Positions 56,633 to 64,000 of a stretch of DNA of 64,000 nt are shown piece by piece. This DNA comes from Citrobacter sp. Cu233. Lineage in GTDB: Bacteria; Pseudomonadota; Gammaproteobacteria; Enterobacterales; Enterobacteriaceae. The translations under genes and the position numbers were made by a program. Location: NCBI RefSeq assembly GCF_030332225.1, contig NZ_JAOWIF010000042.1:429903-493902 (forward strand). The letters are read 5' to 3'. The notes under the pieces were generated by a model that was not told the DNA's origin, ran no database searches, and saw only the letters and a program-made list of their open reading frames with translations. Positions within the stretch are counted from its first letter, which is position 1, and each line of letters begins with the position of its first letter.

Positions 56633-57454
56633 TCAGATCAATCCAACAAAGCGGCTCGTTCTGATATAAATTCCTAACTTCAGGTGGCCGACATACTGTA
56701 GCTGCGTTTCAGACTTAAACGCGGAAATATCGCCTTCGCGCATATGCATCAGGTCGGAAGGACTGATCCAACCCGACTGCGCCATCGTTAGCGGATGCCC
56801 GGCTTTGGCAAACGCATCACTCACGAATTCGGAGCAAAACCACGCCTTCTTTTCCCCCTCGCTGGTATTGCTCAATTGTGCTTTCGCCAGTCCGCTGATG
56901 CATTGCTGGCGAAAATCCTCTGAGAAAGGATTCAACGAACATATTTGCTTGGTCATCATAAACGGAATAAATTCTGCGATGCCGCGATAGTTATAGCCGC
57001 TGTCCTTGATTTTATAGGCAAATATTTTGATGTCTTCGGCCTGCTGCGGGGTGAGGTCGGGGACCCTCAGGGCAAAAAGCTTATCACTGTGCTTTTCCAC
57101 CTGCTTAAGAGAAACGATTTGTACGCCCGCCCCGGTCGCTTCTGCAACTTCATTATTACCCAGGTAAACGGCGACATGACTGACGGAAGAAGTGCTGAAC
57201 GCGCGGATACTGAATGACGTGACCCCAAGGCTGGAAGAGAATAATAGATCGCCAGGCTTGAGGTCGGTATCTGTAATCTCATGTAGTGCCTTAGCGGTAA
57301 ATGAGCTTTGATGCTGGAATTTTACCACCCATTTTTTTGCCTGTGCATCTACAGCGGTTGCAGATGAATTCTGCTGACTGACGTCAACCGTGCAGGCTGA
57401 AAGAAGAAGACAGATGGGGAAGAGCAGTCGGTAATACGCTGTTGGTTTAGCCAT
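56633..57454 (-). CDS. yaeF: Lipoprotein of the YaeF/YiiX permuted NlpC/P60 (papain-like) family
   Basis: A 273-residue lipoprotein, signal ending LLSAC with lipid cysteine at 21. The body shows HVAVYLG then, much later, AWFCSEFVSDAF: a histidine-before-cysteine order expected of the circularly permuted NlpC/P60 clan. Family members may be amidases, peptidases or acyltransferases; the substrate is not established. Start ATG at 57454; a TTG three codons upstream is also in frame. It lies between nlpE (convergent) and proS, after the proS terminator. Intact here, with no frameshift. Confidence 0.88.
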   Translation of the reverse strand: MAKPTAYYRLLFPICLLLSACTVDVSQQNSSATAVDAQAKKWVVKFQHQSSFTAKALHEITDTDLKPGDLLFSSSLGVTSFSIRAFSTSSVSHVAVYLGNNEVAEATGAGVQIVSLKQVEKHSDKLFALRVPDLTPQQAEDIKIFAYKIKDSGYNYRGIAEFIPFMMTKQICSLNPFSEDFRQQCISGLAKAQLSNTSEGEKKAWFCSEFVSDAFAKAGHPLTMAQSGWISPSDLMHMREGDISAFKSETQLQYVGHLKLGIYIRTSRFVGLI

Positions 57455-57473
57455 TTTATACAATCCATGTAAA

Positions 57474-57500
57474 AAAAGGCCCTGATTATCAGGGCCTTTT
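57474..57500 (-). terminator. proS terminator
   Basis: AAAAGGCCCTGA/TCAGGGCCTTTT with a TTA loop, eight bases after the proS stop; symmetric A and T tracts. Confidence 0.94.
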
Positions 57501-57507
57501 GCTGGTG

Positions 57508-59226
57508 TTAGCCTTTAATCGCTTTGACCAGATAGTCAACAATGTCGCCGGTTTTAATCAGCTGTTTCTCGCCGTTACGACGATATTTGTATTCGATATC
57601 ATCGTTATCGAGGTTACGGTCACCGAGCACGATGGTGTGCGGAACACCGATCAGTTCCATATCGGCAAACATCACACCCGGACGCTCTTTACGATCGTCC
57701 ATCAGCACTTCGATACCCTGTGCACGCAGTTCTGCGTACAGCTTCTCTGCCAGTTCCTGCACACGGTAGGATTTGTGCATGTTCATTGGCAGAATAGCGA
57801 CCTGGAACGGTGCGATAGCATCCGGCCATACAATGCCACGATCGTCAAAGTTCTGCTCAATAGCGGCAGCAACAACGCGAGTCACCCCGATACCGTAGCA
57901 GCCCATGGTCAGAATCTGATTACGGCCATCTTCACCCTGAACGGCAGCTTTCATCGCTTCAGAATACTTGGTACCCAGTTGGAAGATGTGACCCACTTCG
58001 ATACCACGTTTAATCAGCAGTGTACCTTTGCCATCCGGGCTTGGGTCGCCTGCGACCACATTACGGATATCTGCCACTTCTGGCGTTGCAACATCACGAT
58101 CCCAGTTAATACCAAAGTAGTGTTTACCATCGATGTTTGCACCGGCAGCGAAATCGCTCATTACCGCCACGGTACGATCGATAACCACCGGGATTGGCAT
58201 GTTCACCGGACCGAGTGAACCCGGACCTGCTTTCACGACGGCACGGATTTCTTCTTCAGTAGCAAAAGTCAGCGGGCTGGCAACCTGCGGCAGTTTTTCT
58301 GCTTTAACTTCGTTCAGCTCGTGATCGCCGCGAACCAGCAGAGCAACCAGCGGGTAGCTGCTGCCTTCAACCGCTTTCACCAGCAGGGTTTTAACGGTTT
58401 TTTCAATGGGCAGATTAAACTGCTCAACCAGTTCCGCGATAGTTTTCGCATTCGGTGTGTCAACCAGCGTCATTTCCTGAGTGGCGGCTGCGCGGGGTTC
58501 TTTCGGCGCAACGGCTTCAGCAAATTCGATGTTGGCAGCAAAATCGGAGCTGTCGGAGAATACAACGTCATCTTCGCCGCTTTGTGCCAACACCTGGAAT
58601 TCGTGAGAAGCGCTACCGCCGATAGAGCCGGTATCAGCCTGTACTGCGCGGAAATCCAGGCCCATACGGCTAAAGATTTTGCTGTACGCGGCATACATCG
58701 CGTCGTAAGTTTCCTGCAGAGATTCCTGAGAAGTATGGAAAGAGTACGCATCTTTCATCAGGAATTCGCGGGAACGCATCACGCCGAATCGTGGGCGAAC
58801 TTCATCACGGAATTTCGTCTGGATCTGATAGAAGTTCAGCGGCAGCTGTTTGTAAGAGCTCAGCTCATTACGGATCAGGTCGGTGATGACTTCTTCATGC
58901 GTTGGGCCGAGTACGAATGAGCGATCGCCACGGTCTGCGATACGCAGCAGTTCCGGGCCGTACTGTTCCCAACGACCGCTCTCTTCCCACAGTTCAGAAG
59001 GCTGAACGACCGGCATCAACACCTCGATCGCACCGGCGTTGTTCATTTCTTCACGCACGATGTTTTCGACTTTTTTCAGGACGCGCACGCCGGTCGGCAG
59101 CCAGGTGTATAACCCGGAGGCCAGCTTGCGGATCATCCCGGCGCGCAGCATCAGCTGGTGGCTGATGACTTCGGCGTCGGCAGGAGTCTCCTTCAGAGTG
59201 GAGAGCAGATATTGGCTAGTACGCAT
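57508..59226 (-). CDS. proS: Prolyl-tRNA synthetase
   Basis: Class II synthetase (bacterial type, with an inserted editing domain) charging tRNA(Pro). 572 residues from [13 protein letters not shown]; an 18-codon extension upstream is rejected on length. Motif 2/3-like blocks: [18 protein letters not shown] and [17 protein letters not shown]; the YbaK-like INS editing domain occupies about 224-407, with the catalytic lysine in [12 protein letters not shown]. Upstream 59227-59336 holds its promoter region. Confidence 0.98.
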   Translation of the reverse strand: MRTSQYLLSTLKETPADAEVISHQLMLRAGMIRKLASGLYTWLPTGVRVLKKVENIVREEMNNAGAIEVLMPVVQPSELWEESGRWEQYGPELLRIADRGDRSFVLGPTHEEVITDLIRNELSSYKQLPLNFYQIQTKFRDEVRPRFGVMRSREFLMKDAYSFHTSQESLQETYDAMYAAYSKIFSRMGLDFRAVQADTGSIGGSASHEFQVLAQSGEDDVVFSDSSDFAANIEFAEAVAPKEPRAAATQEMTLVDTPNAKTIAELVEQFNLPIEKTVKTLLVKAVEGSSYPLVALLVRGDHELNEVKAEKLPQVASPLTFATEEEIRAVVKAGPGSLGPVNMPIPVVIDRTVAVMSDFAAGANIDGKHYFGINWDRDVATPEVADIRNVVAGDPSPDGKGTLLIKRGIEVGHIFQLGTKYSEAMKAAVQGEDGRNQILTMGCYGIGVTRVVAAAIEQNFDDRGIVWPDAIAPFQVAILPMNMHKSYRVQELAEKLYAELRAQGIEVLMDDRKERPGVMFADMELIGVPHTIVLGDRNLDNDDIEYKYRRNGEKQLIKTGDIVDYLVKAIKG

Positions 59227-59336
59227 GTTGTTACGGTTCCAGTTGAACGATCGAACAGGCTGGATGCCAGCCTGACACAAAAAAAGTGGTTTAGTTTACC
59301 AGCGAGAAAGGGATGTCAAAAGAGAAGGGCACGAAA

Positions 59337-60044
59337 TTAGCGGGGTTCAAGCGCAAAGACTTCAAAACCTTCTTCCGTTACGCGCCAGCGCACGTTGAAA
59401 TCGTGTAGCCAGACGGCATACGCTTTGCCTGTCTCTTCACCCTTACGATACGCAGGACGTGGGTCCTGTGCCAGTACTTCGCCGATAAATGTTTTCAGCA
59501 ATGGATAACGTTTTTCCAGCGTCAGAAGCTGTTGTTCAACCTCCGTAGTGAAACTTACCGCCATTTCAGCAACCGGCGCATGCTGCGCGTAGCTGGCTGT
59601 GGCGTCAGGCAGTGCTTCTGCAAATGGCAGATAAGGTTTGATGTCGACCACCGGCGTTCCGTCGACCAGGTCCAGACTACCGAGTTTCAGAATAACGCGC
59701 TCTTTGTGGCAGACAATTTCTTTTAACTCAACCAGCGACATCCCGACAGGGTTAGGGCGAAAGGTTGAACGCGTGGCAAAGACGCCCATTCTGGCGTTAC
59801 CGCCCAGACGGGGTGGGCGCACGGTTGGACGCCATCCACCTTCCATTGTCTGATGAAAAACAAAAATCACCCACAAATGGCTGAATGCTTCCAGGCCGCG
59901 AACAGCATCGGCCTGGTTATAGGGCGCGAGCAAATGCAGTTCGCCGTTGGCGCTTTTCACCAGACCCGGCTGGCGCGGCACAGCGAACTTTTCTTTATAA
60001 GGAGAGCGGATAACGCCTATTTGCTCGAACTGAAAATGACTCAT
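59337..60044 (-). CDS. trmO: tRNA (N6-threonylcarbamoyladenosine(37)-N6)-methyltransferase TrmO
   Basis: SAM-dependent methylation of t6A37 to m6t6A in tRNA(Thr). 235 residues: VirR/TrmO N-terminal beta-barrel with the blocks GVIRSPYKEKFAVPRQPG and RSTFRPNPVGMS. Formerly tsaA/yaeB. Its start overlaps the rcsF stop by four bases. Confidence 0.95.
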   Translation of the reverse strand: MSHFQFEQIGVIRSPYKEKFAVPRQPGLVKSANGELHLLAPYNQADAVRGLEAFSHLWVIFVFHQTMEGGWRPTVRPPRLGGNARMGVFATRSTFRPNPVGMSLVELKEIVCHKERVILKLGSLDLVDGTPVVDIKPYLPFAEALPDATASYAQHAPVAEMAVSFTTEVEQQLLTLEKRYPLLKTFIGEVLAQDPRPAYRKGEETGKAYAVWLHDFNVRWRVTEEGFEVFALEPR

Positions 60045-60445
60045 TTAGACGAAATGTTCAGGGCAGAACCGATGCAAACAGCCTGACGATAGCAACCCGG
60101 CGTCCCGCTGGTGACTTCGCAGCTGTGCAGCAATACCGCATTGGCTTTCATTTTGGATGCGTTTATCTGCATGCGTTTGCGTGCGGTTGGAATACTCGGA
60201 GGGGAATCCTGGTTTGATGCCTGGCAGGACTCTCCACTCACTTCGCCAAGATCGCGGAATGGTTTACCGACCAGATCTTCTGCGTTGGTAATAATTCTGA
60301 CCGGCGTCGCGCGCGGTGCTTTTGGTTTTTCCGGCTCCGCTTTTGGCGGGGTAGCGGTGCTTTGAACGGGTTCAACAGGGGATCTGCTTAACATAGAACA
60401 GCCGCTCAGCATGAGTGCTACTAAACAGATCGGTAAAGCACGCAT
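60041..60445 (-). CDS. rcsF: Outer-membrane lipoprotein RcsF, Rcs phosphorelay sensor
   Basis: Senses outer-membrane and peptidoglycan damage and activates RcsCDB; it is threaded through BamA-assembled porin complexes. 134 residues. Lipobox LSGC with lipid cysteine C16, a Pro-rich linker (20-50), and four periplasmic cysteines C74, C109, C118 and C124 that make non-consecutive disulfides. BamA, its assembly factor, is in the same window. Confidence 0.97.
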   Translation of the reverse strand: MRALPICLVALMLSGCSMLSRSPVEPVQSTATPPKAEPEKPKAPRATPVRIITNAEDLVGKPFRDLGEVSGESCQASNQDSPPSIPTARKRMQINASKMKANAVLLHSCEVTSGTPGCYRQAVCIGSALNISSK

Positions 60446-60508
60446 AATATTTCCTCAATGAATGATCTAAACGTCAGATATTGAATCAGGTGCTTGCATA
60501 AATGACAA

Positions 60509-60526
60509 GACGGGCAAGCGCCCGTC
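60509..60526 (-). terminator. Possible metNIQ terminator
   Basis: GACGGGC/GCCCGTC with AAGC loop, between metQ and rcsF; on the minus strand only a short TTGTCATTT follows, so it is moderate. Confidence 0.6.
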
Positions 60527-60561
60527 CTGATGATATTACAGATTGTGAAAACAGCCTAAAA

Positions 60562-61377
60562 TTACCAGCCTTTAACAGCACCGCCGTTGAAGACTTTGTT
60601 TGCCGCTTCGTACACTTCGTCTGACTGGTATGCTTCAACGAATTTCTTCACGTTCTCAGCATCTTTATTGTCTTCACGAGTCACGATCAGGTTCACGTAT
60701 GGGGAATCTTTATCTTCAACAAAGATACCGTCTTTTGCCGGAGTCAGGCCGATCTGGCTGGCATAGGTGGTGTTGATGACTGCCAGTGCGATTTGCGCGT
60801 CGTCCAGTGAGCGTGGCAACTGCGGCGCTTCCAGTTCAACCAGCTTCAGGTTTTTCGGGTTTTCAATCACGTCCAGCGCGGTCGGCAGCAGGCCAACGCC
60901 ATCTTTCAGTTTAATCAAGCCGACTTTCTGCAACAGCAGCAGGGAACGGCCGAGGTTAGTCGGGTCGTTTGGAATAGCGACCTGAGAGCCATCCTGCAGT
61001 TCATTCAGTGATTTGATTTTTTTGGAGTAGCCTGCAATCGGATAAACAAAGGTATTGCCTACGGCAACCAGTTTGTAACCACGATCTTTGATCTGCTGAT
61101 CCAGGTACGGTTTGTGCTGGAAGGCGTTTGCATCGATATCGCCTTTGCTCAGCGCTTCATTGGGCAGGACATAATCGTTGAACGTGACCAGTTCAACATC
61201 CAGACCGTATTTTTCTTTAGCCACTTTCTGTGCGACTTCAGCAACCTGCTGCTCTGCGCCAACGATAACACCCACTTTGATGTGGTTAGGATCTTTTTCA
61301 TCCTGGCCACAACCCACAAGTGCCAGAGAACCGATCAGGGCTCCAACTGCCGCAAAGGTTTTGAATTTGAACGCCAT
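60562..61377 (-). CDS. metQ: Methionine-binding lipoprotein MetQ
   Basis: Periplasmic-side lipoprotein that delivers D- and L-methionine to MetNI. 271 residues. Signal peptide with lipobox LVGC; lipid cysteine C23. NlpA family blocks HIKVGVIVGAEQQVAEVA and GYSKKIKSL are seen. Last gene of metNIQ; 44 bases after metI. Confidence 0.97.
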   Translation of the reverse strand: MAFKFKTFAAVGALIGSLALVGCGQDEKDPNHIKVGVIVGAEQQVAEVAQKVAKEKYGLDVELVTFNDYVLPNEALSKGDIDANAFQHKPYLDQQIKDRGYKLVAVGNTFVYPIAGYSKKIKSLNELQDGSQVAIPNDPTNLGRSLLLLQKVGLIKLKDGVGLLPTALDVIENPKNLKLVELEAPQLPRSLDDAQIALAVINTTYASQIGLTPAKDGIFVEDKDSPYVNLIVTREDNKDAENVKKFVEAYQSDEVYEAANKVFNGGAVKGW

Positions 61378-61421
61378 GCTTATTTCCTTTTCTTAATGAG
61401 TTTTTAGTGTTGTGTGTAACG

Positions 61422-62075
61422 TTATTTGTGCGTGACTGCCCGGACGATGCGATCGCCGGATAACTGAATTAAATAAACCAGAACGACGAGCAATACCAGT
61501 ACTGTATTCATTACGGTAGCGTTATACCCAATGTAACCATACTGATAGCCAATCTGGCCAAGACCGCCTGCACCGACAGCACCGCCCATAGCTGAGTAAC
61601 CGACCAGGGTAATCAGGGTAATCGTTGCTGCATTGACCAGACCGGGGAGAGCTTCAGGCAGCAATACCTTACGCACGATCTGTAACGGTGTAGCGCCCAT
61701 CGCACGGGAGGCCTCAATCAGCCCGGTTGGGATCTCCAGCAAGGCGTTCTCAACCATACGAGCAATAAATGGCGCGGCGCCAACGGTTAGCGGGACGATA
61801 GCAGCCTGCAAACCGATAGAGGTGCCAACAATCATGCGGGTGAATGGAATCATCCAGACCAACAAAATAATGAATGGGATGGAACGGAAAATGTTAACCA
61901 GCGCAGAAAGCGTGCGGTACAACTTCGCGTTCTCAATGATTTGTCCTGGACGCGTTACGTACAGCAGTACGCCAACGGGCAGGCCAATCACAAAGCCAAA
62001 AAAACCGGACACAAAGGTCATTGCCAGCGTTTCCCATACGCCGCGAACCAGCAGCCAAATCATCGGCTCAGACAT
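61422..62075 (-). CDS. metI: Methionine ABC transporter permease MetI
   Basis: Inner-membrane permease, 217 residues with five or so hydrophobic segments. The EAA-type loop contacting MetN is seen as [22 protein letters not shown]. It overlaps the metN stop by eight bases. Confidence 0.97.
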   Translation of the reverse strand: MSEPMIWLLVRGVWETLAMTFVSGFFGFVIGLPVGVLLYVTRPGQIIENAKLYRTLSALVNIFRSIPFIILLVWMIPFTRMIVGTSIGLQAAIVPLTVGAAPFIARMVENALLEIPTGLIEASRAMGATPLQIVRKVLLPEALPGLVNAATITLITLVGYSAMGGAVGAGGLGQIGYQYGYIGYNATVMNTVLVLLVVLVYLIQLSGDRIVRAVTHK

Positions 62076-63099
62076 AACCCAGTACCTCTACTTTTACGTG
62101 GTGTTCCTGCAACCAGCTAATGGCAGCTTGTGTGTCTTCTTGTGTACCGTGCATTTCAGTCAGCATGATGCCGAACTTCACGCCGCCGGCGTAATCCATC
62201 TGCGCGCTGATAATGTTGTTATTCACATTAAAACGGCGGGCCGTTTCTGAGAGTAATGGTGCATCAACAGAGTGACCGGTGAACTCCATGCGCAGCATGG
62301 GCACGCTGTCGGCTTGCGGCTCTGCTTTTAAACGTTCCAGGTAATCTTCCGGAATATCCAAATGCAGCGTGGACTGGATAAACTTCTGTGCCAGCGGGGT
62401 TTTGGGGTGTGAGAACACTTCGCTGACGGTGTCCTGCTCAATCAGTTCACCATTGCTGATGACCGCGACGCAGTCACAGATACGTTTTACAACGTCCATC
62501 TCATGAGTAATCAGCAGAATGGTGAGACCCAGGCGACGGTTAATATCTTTCAGTAATTCGAGAATCGAGCGGGTCGTAGCGGGGTCGAGGGCGCTGGTGG
62601 CTTCATCGCACAGCAGTACTTTAGGGTTACTTGCCAGAGCACGGGCAATCGCTACACGTTGCTTCTGACCACCGGAAAGGTTCGCCGGGTAGCTGTCGTG
62701 CTTGTCGCCAAGGCCAACCAAATCCAACAGTTCCGTCACACGACGTTTAATCTCTTCTTTTGGCGTGTTATCCAGCTCCAGCGGAAGCGCAACGTTGCCA
62801 AAAACAGTACGGGAGGAGAGCAGGTTAAAGTGCTGGAAAATCATGCCAATTTGACGGCGCGCTTTAGTCAGCCCGGATTCAGAGAGCGTCGTCAGCTCCT
62901 GACCGCCAACCTGAACACTGCCTTCAGTCGGGCGCTCGAGCAGGTTTACGCAGCGAATGAGTGTACTTTTACCGGCACCGGAGGCACCAATAACGCCATA
63001 AATCTGTCCGGCGGGAACATGCAGGCTGACATTGTTTAGCGCCTGAATCGTGCGAGTCCCCTGCTGGAACACTTTGGTGATATTCGAAAGTTTAATCAT
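62068..63099 (-). CDS. metN: Methionine ABC transporter ATP-binding protein MetN
   Basis: ATPase of the methionine importer, with trans-inhibition by methionine binding to its C-terminal ACT-like (NIL) domain. 343 residues. Walker A GASGAGKS (38-45), Q loop QHFNLL, signature LSGGQKQR (141-148), Walker [12 protein letters not shown]; the NIL domain runs from about 260 to the end. First gene of the operon, under a MetJ-type promoter. Confidence 0.98.
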   Translation of the reverse strand: MIKLSNITKVFQQGTRTIQALNNVSLHVPAGQIYGVIGASGAGKSTLIRCVNLLERPTEGSVQVGGQELTTLSESGLTKARRQIGMIFQHFNLLSSRTVFGNVALPLELDNTPKEEIKRRVTELLDLVGLGDKHDSYPANLSGGQKQRVAIARALASNPKVLLCDEATSALDPATTRSILELLKDINRRLGLTILLITHEMDVVKRICDCVAVISNGELIEQDTVSEVFSHPKTPLAQKFIQSTLHLDIPEDYLERLKAEPQADSVPMLRMEFTGHSVDAPLLSETARRFNVNNNIISAQMDYAGGVKFGIMLTEMHGTQEDTQAAISWLQEHHVKVEVLGYV

Positions 63100-63176
63100 T
63101 GGTTATTTATTATCGTAATTAAGTTAGCCGTGGCATTTTCGTCTGTCTGGTACGGTCGACGCCGTCAACAAGATGG

Positions 63177-63205
63177 ATGTTAAGGCATCCAGACGTCTAA
63201 ATCAA
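63177..63205 (-). promoter_or_regulatory. metN promoter with MetJ box in its spacer
   Basis: On the minus strand TTGATT (63205-63200) and TAACAT (63182-63177) are 17 bases apart. The spacer holds a perfect palindromic met box AGACGTCT (63198-63191) followed by a degenerate second repeat (63190-63183), so MetJ-SAM would sit between the promoter elements. The rest of the 189-base gap to gmhB shows no other clear element. Confidence 0.8.
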
Positions 63206-63288
63206 TCGGGCTTTGCACGATGAGCACTTTCTTGCCCGCCGAAACATGCGATACTAGAGCAACATGCCTTATTCAGGAGCTATAAAAG

Positions 63289-63855
63289 GTGGCAAAGTCT
63301 GTACCCGCAATTTTTCTCGACCGTGACGGCACTATTAATGTGGACCACGGTTACGTCCATGAGATCGACGAGTTTGAATTTATCGACGGTGTCATTGATG
63401 CTATGCGTGAACTTAAAAAGATGGGTTATGCGCTGATTGTCGTGACGAACCAGTCTGGTATTGCCCGTGGCAAATTTACCGAGGCACAATTCGAAACGTT
63501 GACTGAATGGATGGATTGGTCATTGGCCGATCGCGATGTTGATCTGGATGGTATCTATTATTGTCCTCATCATCCACAGGGCACAGTCGAAGAGTACCGC
63601 CAGGTCTGCGACTGCCGTAAACCACATCCGGGCATGTTTATCTCAGCGCGAGACTTTCTGCACATCGATATGGCTGCTTCTTATATGGTGGGCGACAAAA
63701 TAGAAGATATGCAGGCGGCGACAGCTGCAAATGTAGGAACGAAGGTATTAGTGCGCACAGGCAAGCCAGTCACTCCGGAAGCAGAAAATGCGGCAGATTT
63801 AGTGCTAAATAGTCTGGCGGACCTGCCAATGGCGATAAAAAAGCAGCAAAAGTAA
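63289..63855 (+). CDS. gmhB: D-glycero-beta-D-manno-heptose 1,7-bisphosphate 7-phosphatase
   Basis: HAD phosphatase of ADP-heptose synthesis for the LPS inner core. 188 residues (E. coli 191, missing only the last three). GTG start at 63289, with AGGAG a little distant. Catalytic D11 and D13 in FLDRDGT; zinc ligands C92, H94, C107 and C109 in YYCPHHP...VCDC. Immediately upstream of the rRNA operon, as in E. coli. Confidence 0.97.
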   Translation: MAKSVPAIFLDRDGTINVDHGYVHEIDEFEFIDGVIDAMRELKKMGYALIVVTNQSGIARGKFTEAQFETLTEWMDWSLADRDVDLDGIYYCPHHPQGTVEEYRQVCDCRKPHPGMFISARDFLHIDMAASYMVGDKIEDMQAATAANVGTKVLVRTGKPVTPEAENAADLVLNSLADLPMAIKKQQK

Positions 63856-63879
63856 GCGTTATGGATAAAAGGTGAGCGG

Positions 63880-63940
63880 TTGAAACAAAAATGCATTTTT
63901 CCGCTTGTCTTCCTGAGTCGACTCCCTATAATGCGCCTCC
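63880..63940 (+). promoter_or_regulatory. rRNA operon P1 promoter
   Basis: TTGTCT (63905-63910), 16-base spacer, TATAAT (63927-63932), GC-rich discriminator GCGCCTCC, start near 63940. An A/T-rich tract at 63880-63900 is placed exactly as an UP element. All features match rrn P1 promoters (16-bp spacer included). Confidence 0.93.
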
Positions 63941-64000
63941 ATCGACACGGCGGATGTGAATCACTTCACACAAACAGCCGGTCCGGTTGAAGAGAAAAAT
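63940..64000 (+). other. Start of rRNA leader between P1 and P2
   Basis: The 60 bases after the predicted P1 start (GACACGGCGGATGTGAATCA...) look like the P1-P2 spacer of an enterobacterial rrn leader. P2, boxA and the 16S gene would lie beyond the window end. Confidence 0.8.

Overview
The window is a stretch of ordinary enterobacterial core chromosome. Gene order, protein lengths and residue-level similarity follow the Escherichia coli pcnB-to-rrnH segment throughout. Differences in surface-exposed proteins (FhuA and BamA loops) and in the small ORF ends argue for a close relative rather than E. coli itself; a Citrobacter-type member of the Enterobacteriaceae is the best guess (inference from memory of protein sequences, not from a search). 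No transposase, integrase, phage gene, CRISPR array, toxin-antitoxin pair or tRNA was seen.

Layout. 1-3.8 kb, minus strand: pcnB (partial), gluQ, dksA, sfsA and thpR, all RNA/translation or regulatory functions. 3.9-9 kb, plus strand: hrpB helicase and mrcB (PBP1b). 9.1-15.1 kb: Fur-controlled fhuACDB ferrichrome uptake. 15.2-20.7 kb: hemL, clcA, erpA, yadS, btuF and mtnN. 20.8-25.2 kb: dgt, degP (with a sigma-E promoter) and cdaR. 25.3-30.2 kb, minus strand: yaeH, dapD, glnD and map. 30.3-34 kb: ERIC element, rpsB leader, rpsB-tsf, pyrH and frr. 34-50 kb is the long envelope cluster: dxr, uppS, cdsA, rseP, bamA, skp, lpxD, fabZ, lpxA, lpxB, rnhB, dnaE and accA. It joins isoprenoid carrier, phospholipid, outer-membrane protein and lipid A synthesis to DNA replication and malonyl-CoA supply. 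50.2-55.8 kb: ldcC, yaeR, tilS, rof, yaeP, yaeQ and arfB. 55.9-63.1 kb: nlpE, yaeF, proS, trmO, rcsF and MetJ-controlled metNIQ. The end holds gmhB and then the P1 promoter and leader of an rRNA operon whose 16S gene lies outside the window.

Regulatory and repeat DNA is where most of the interest lies. It includes a non-canonical AUU start for pcnB, an ERIC element, four REP/BIME clusters (three at convergent gene ends), a MetJ box placed inside the metN promoter spacer, a dksA/gluQ terminator, the S2 leader of rpsB, and a promoter-plus-terminator unit of about 63 nt between dxr and uppS that could be a small RNA or an attenuator of the envelope operon. I did not find a convincing undescribed multi-gene system. 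The dxr-uppS leader is the best candidate for something not generally annotated.
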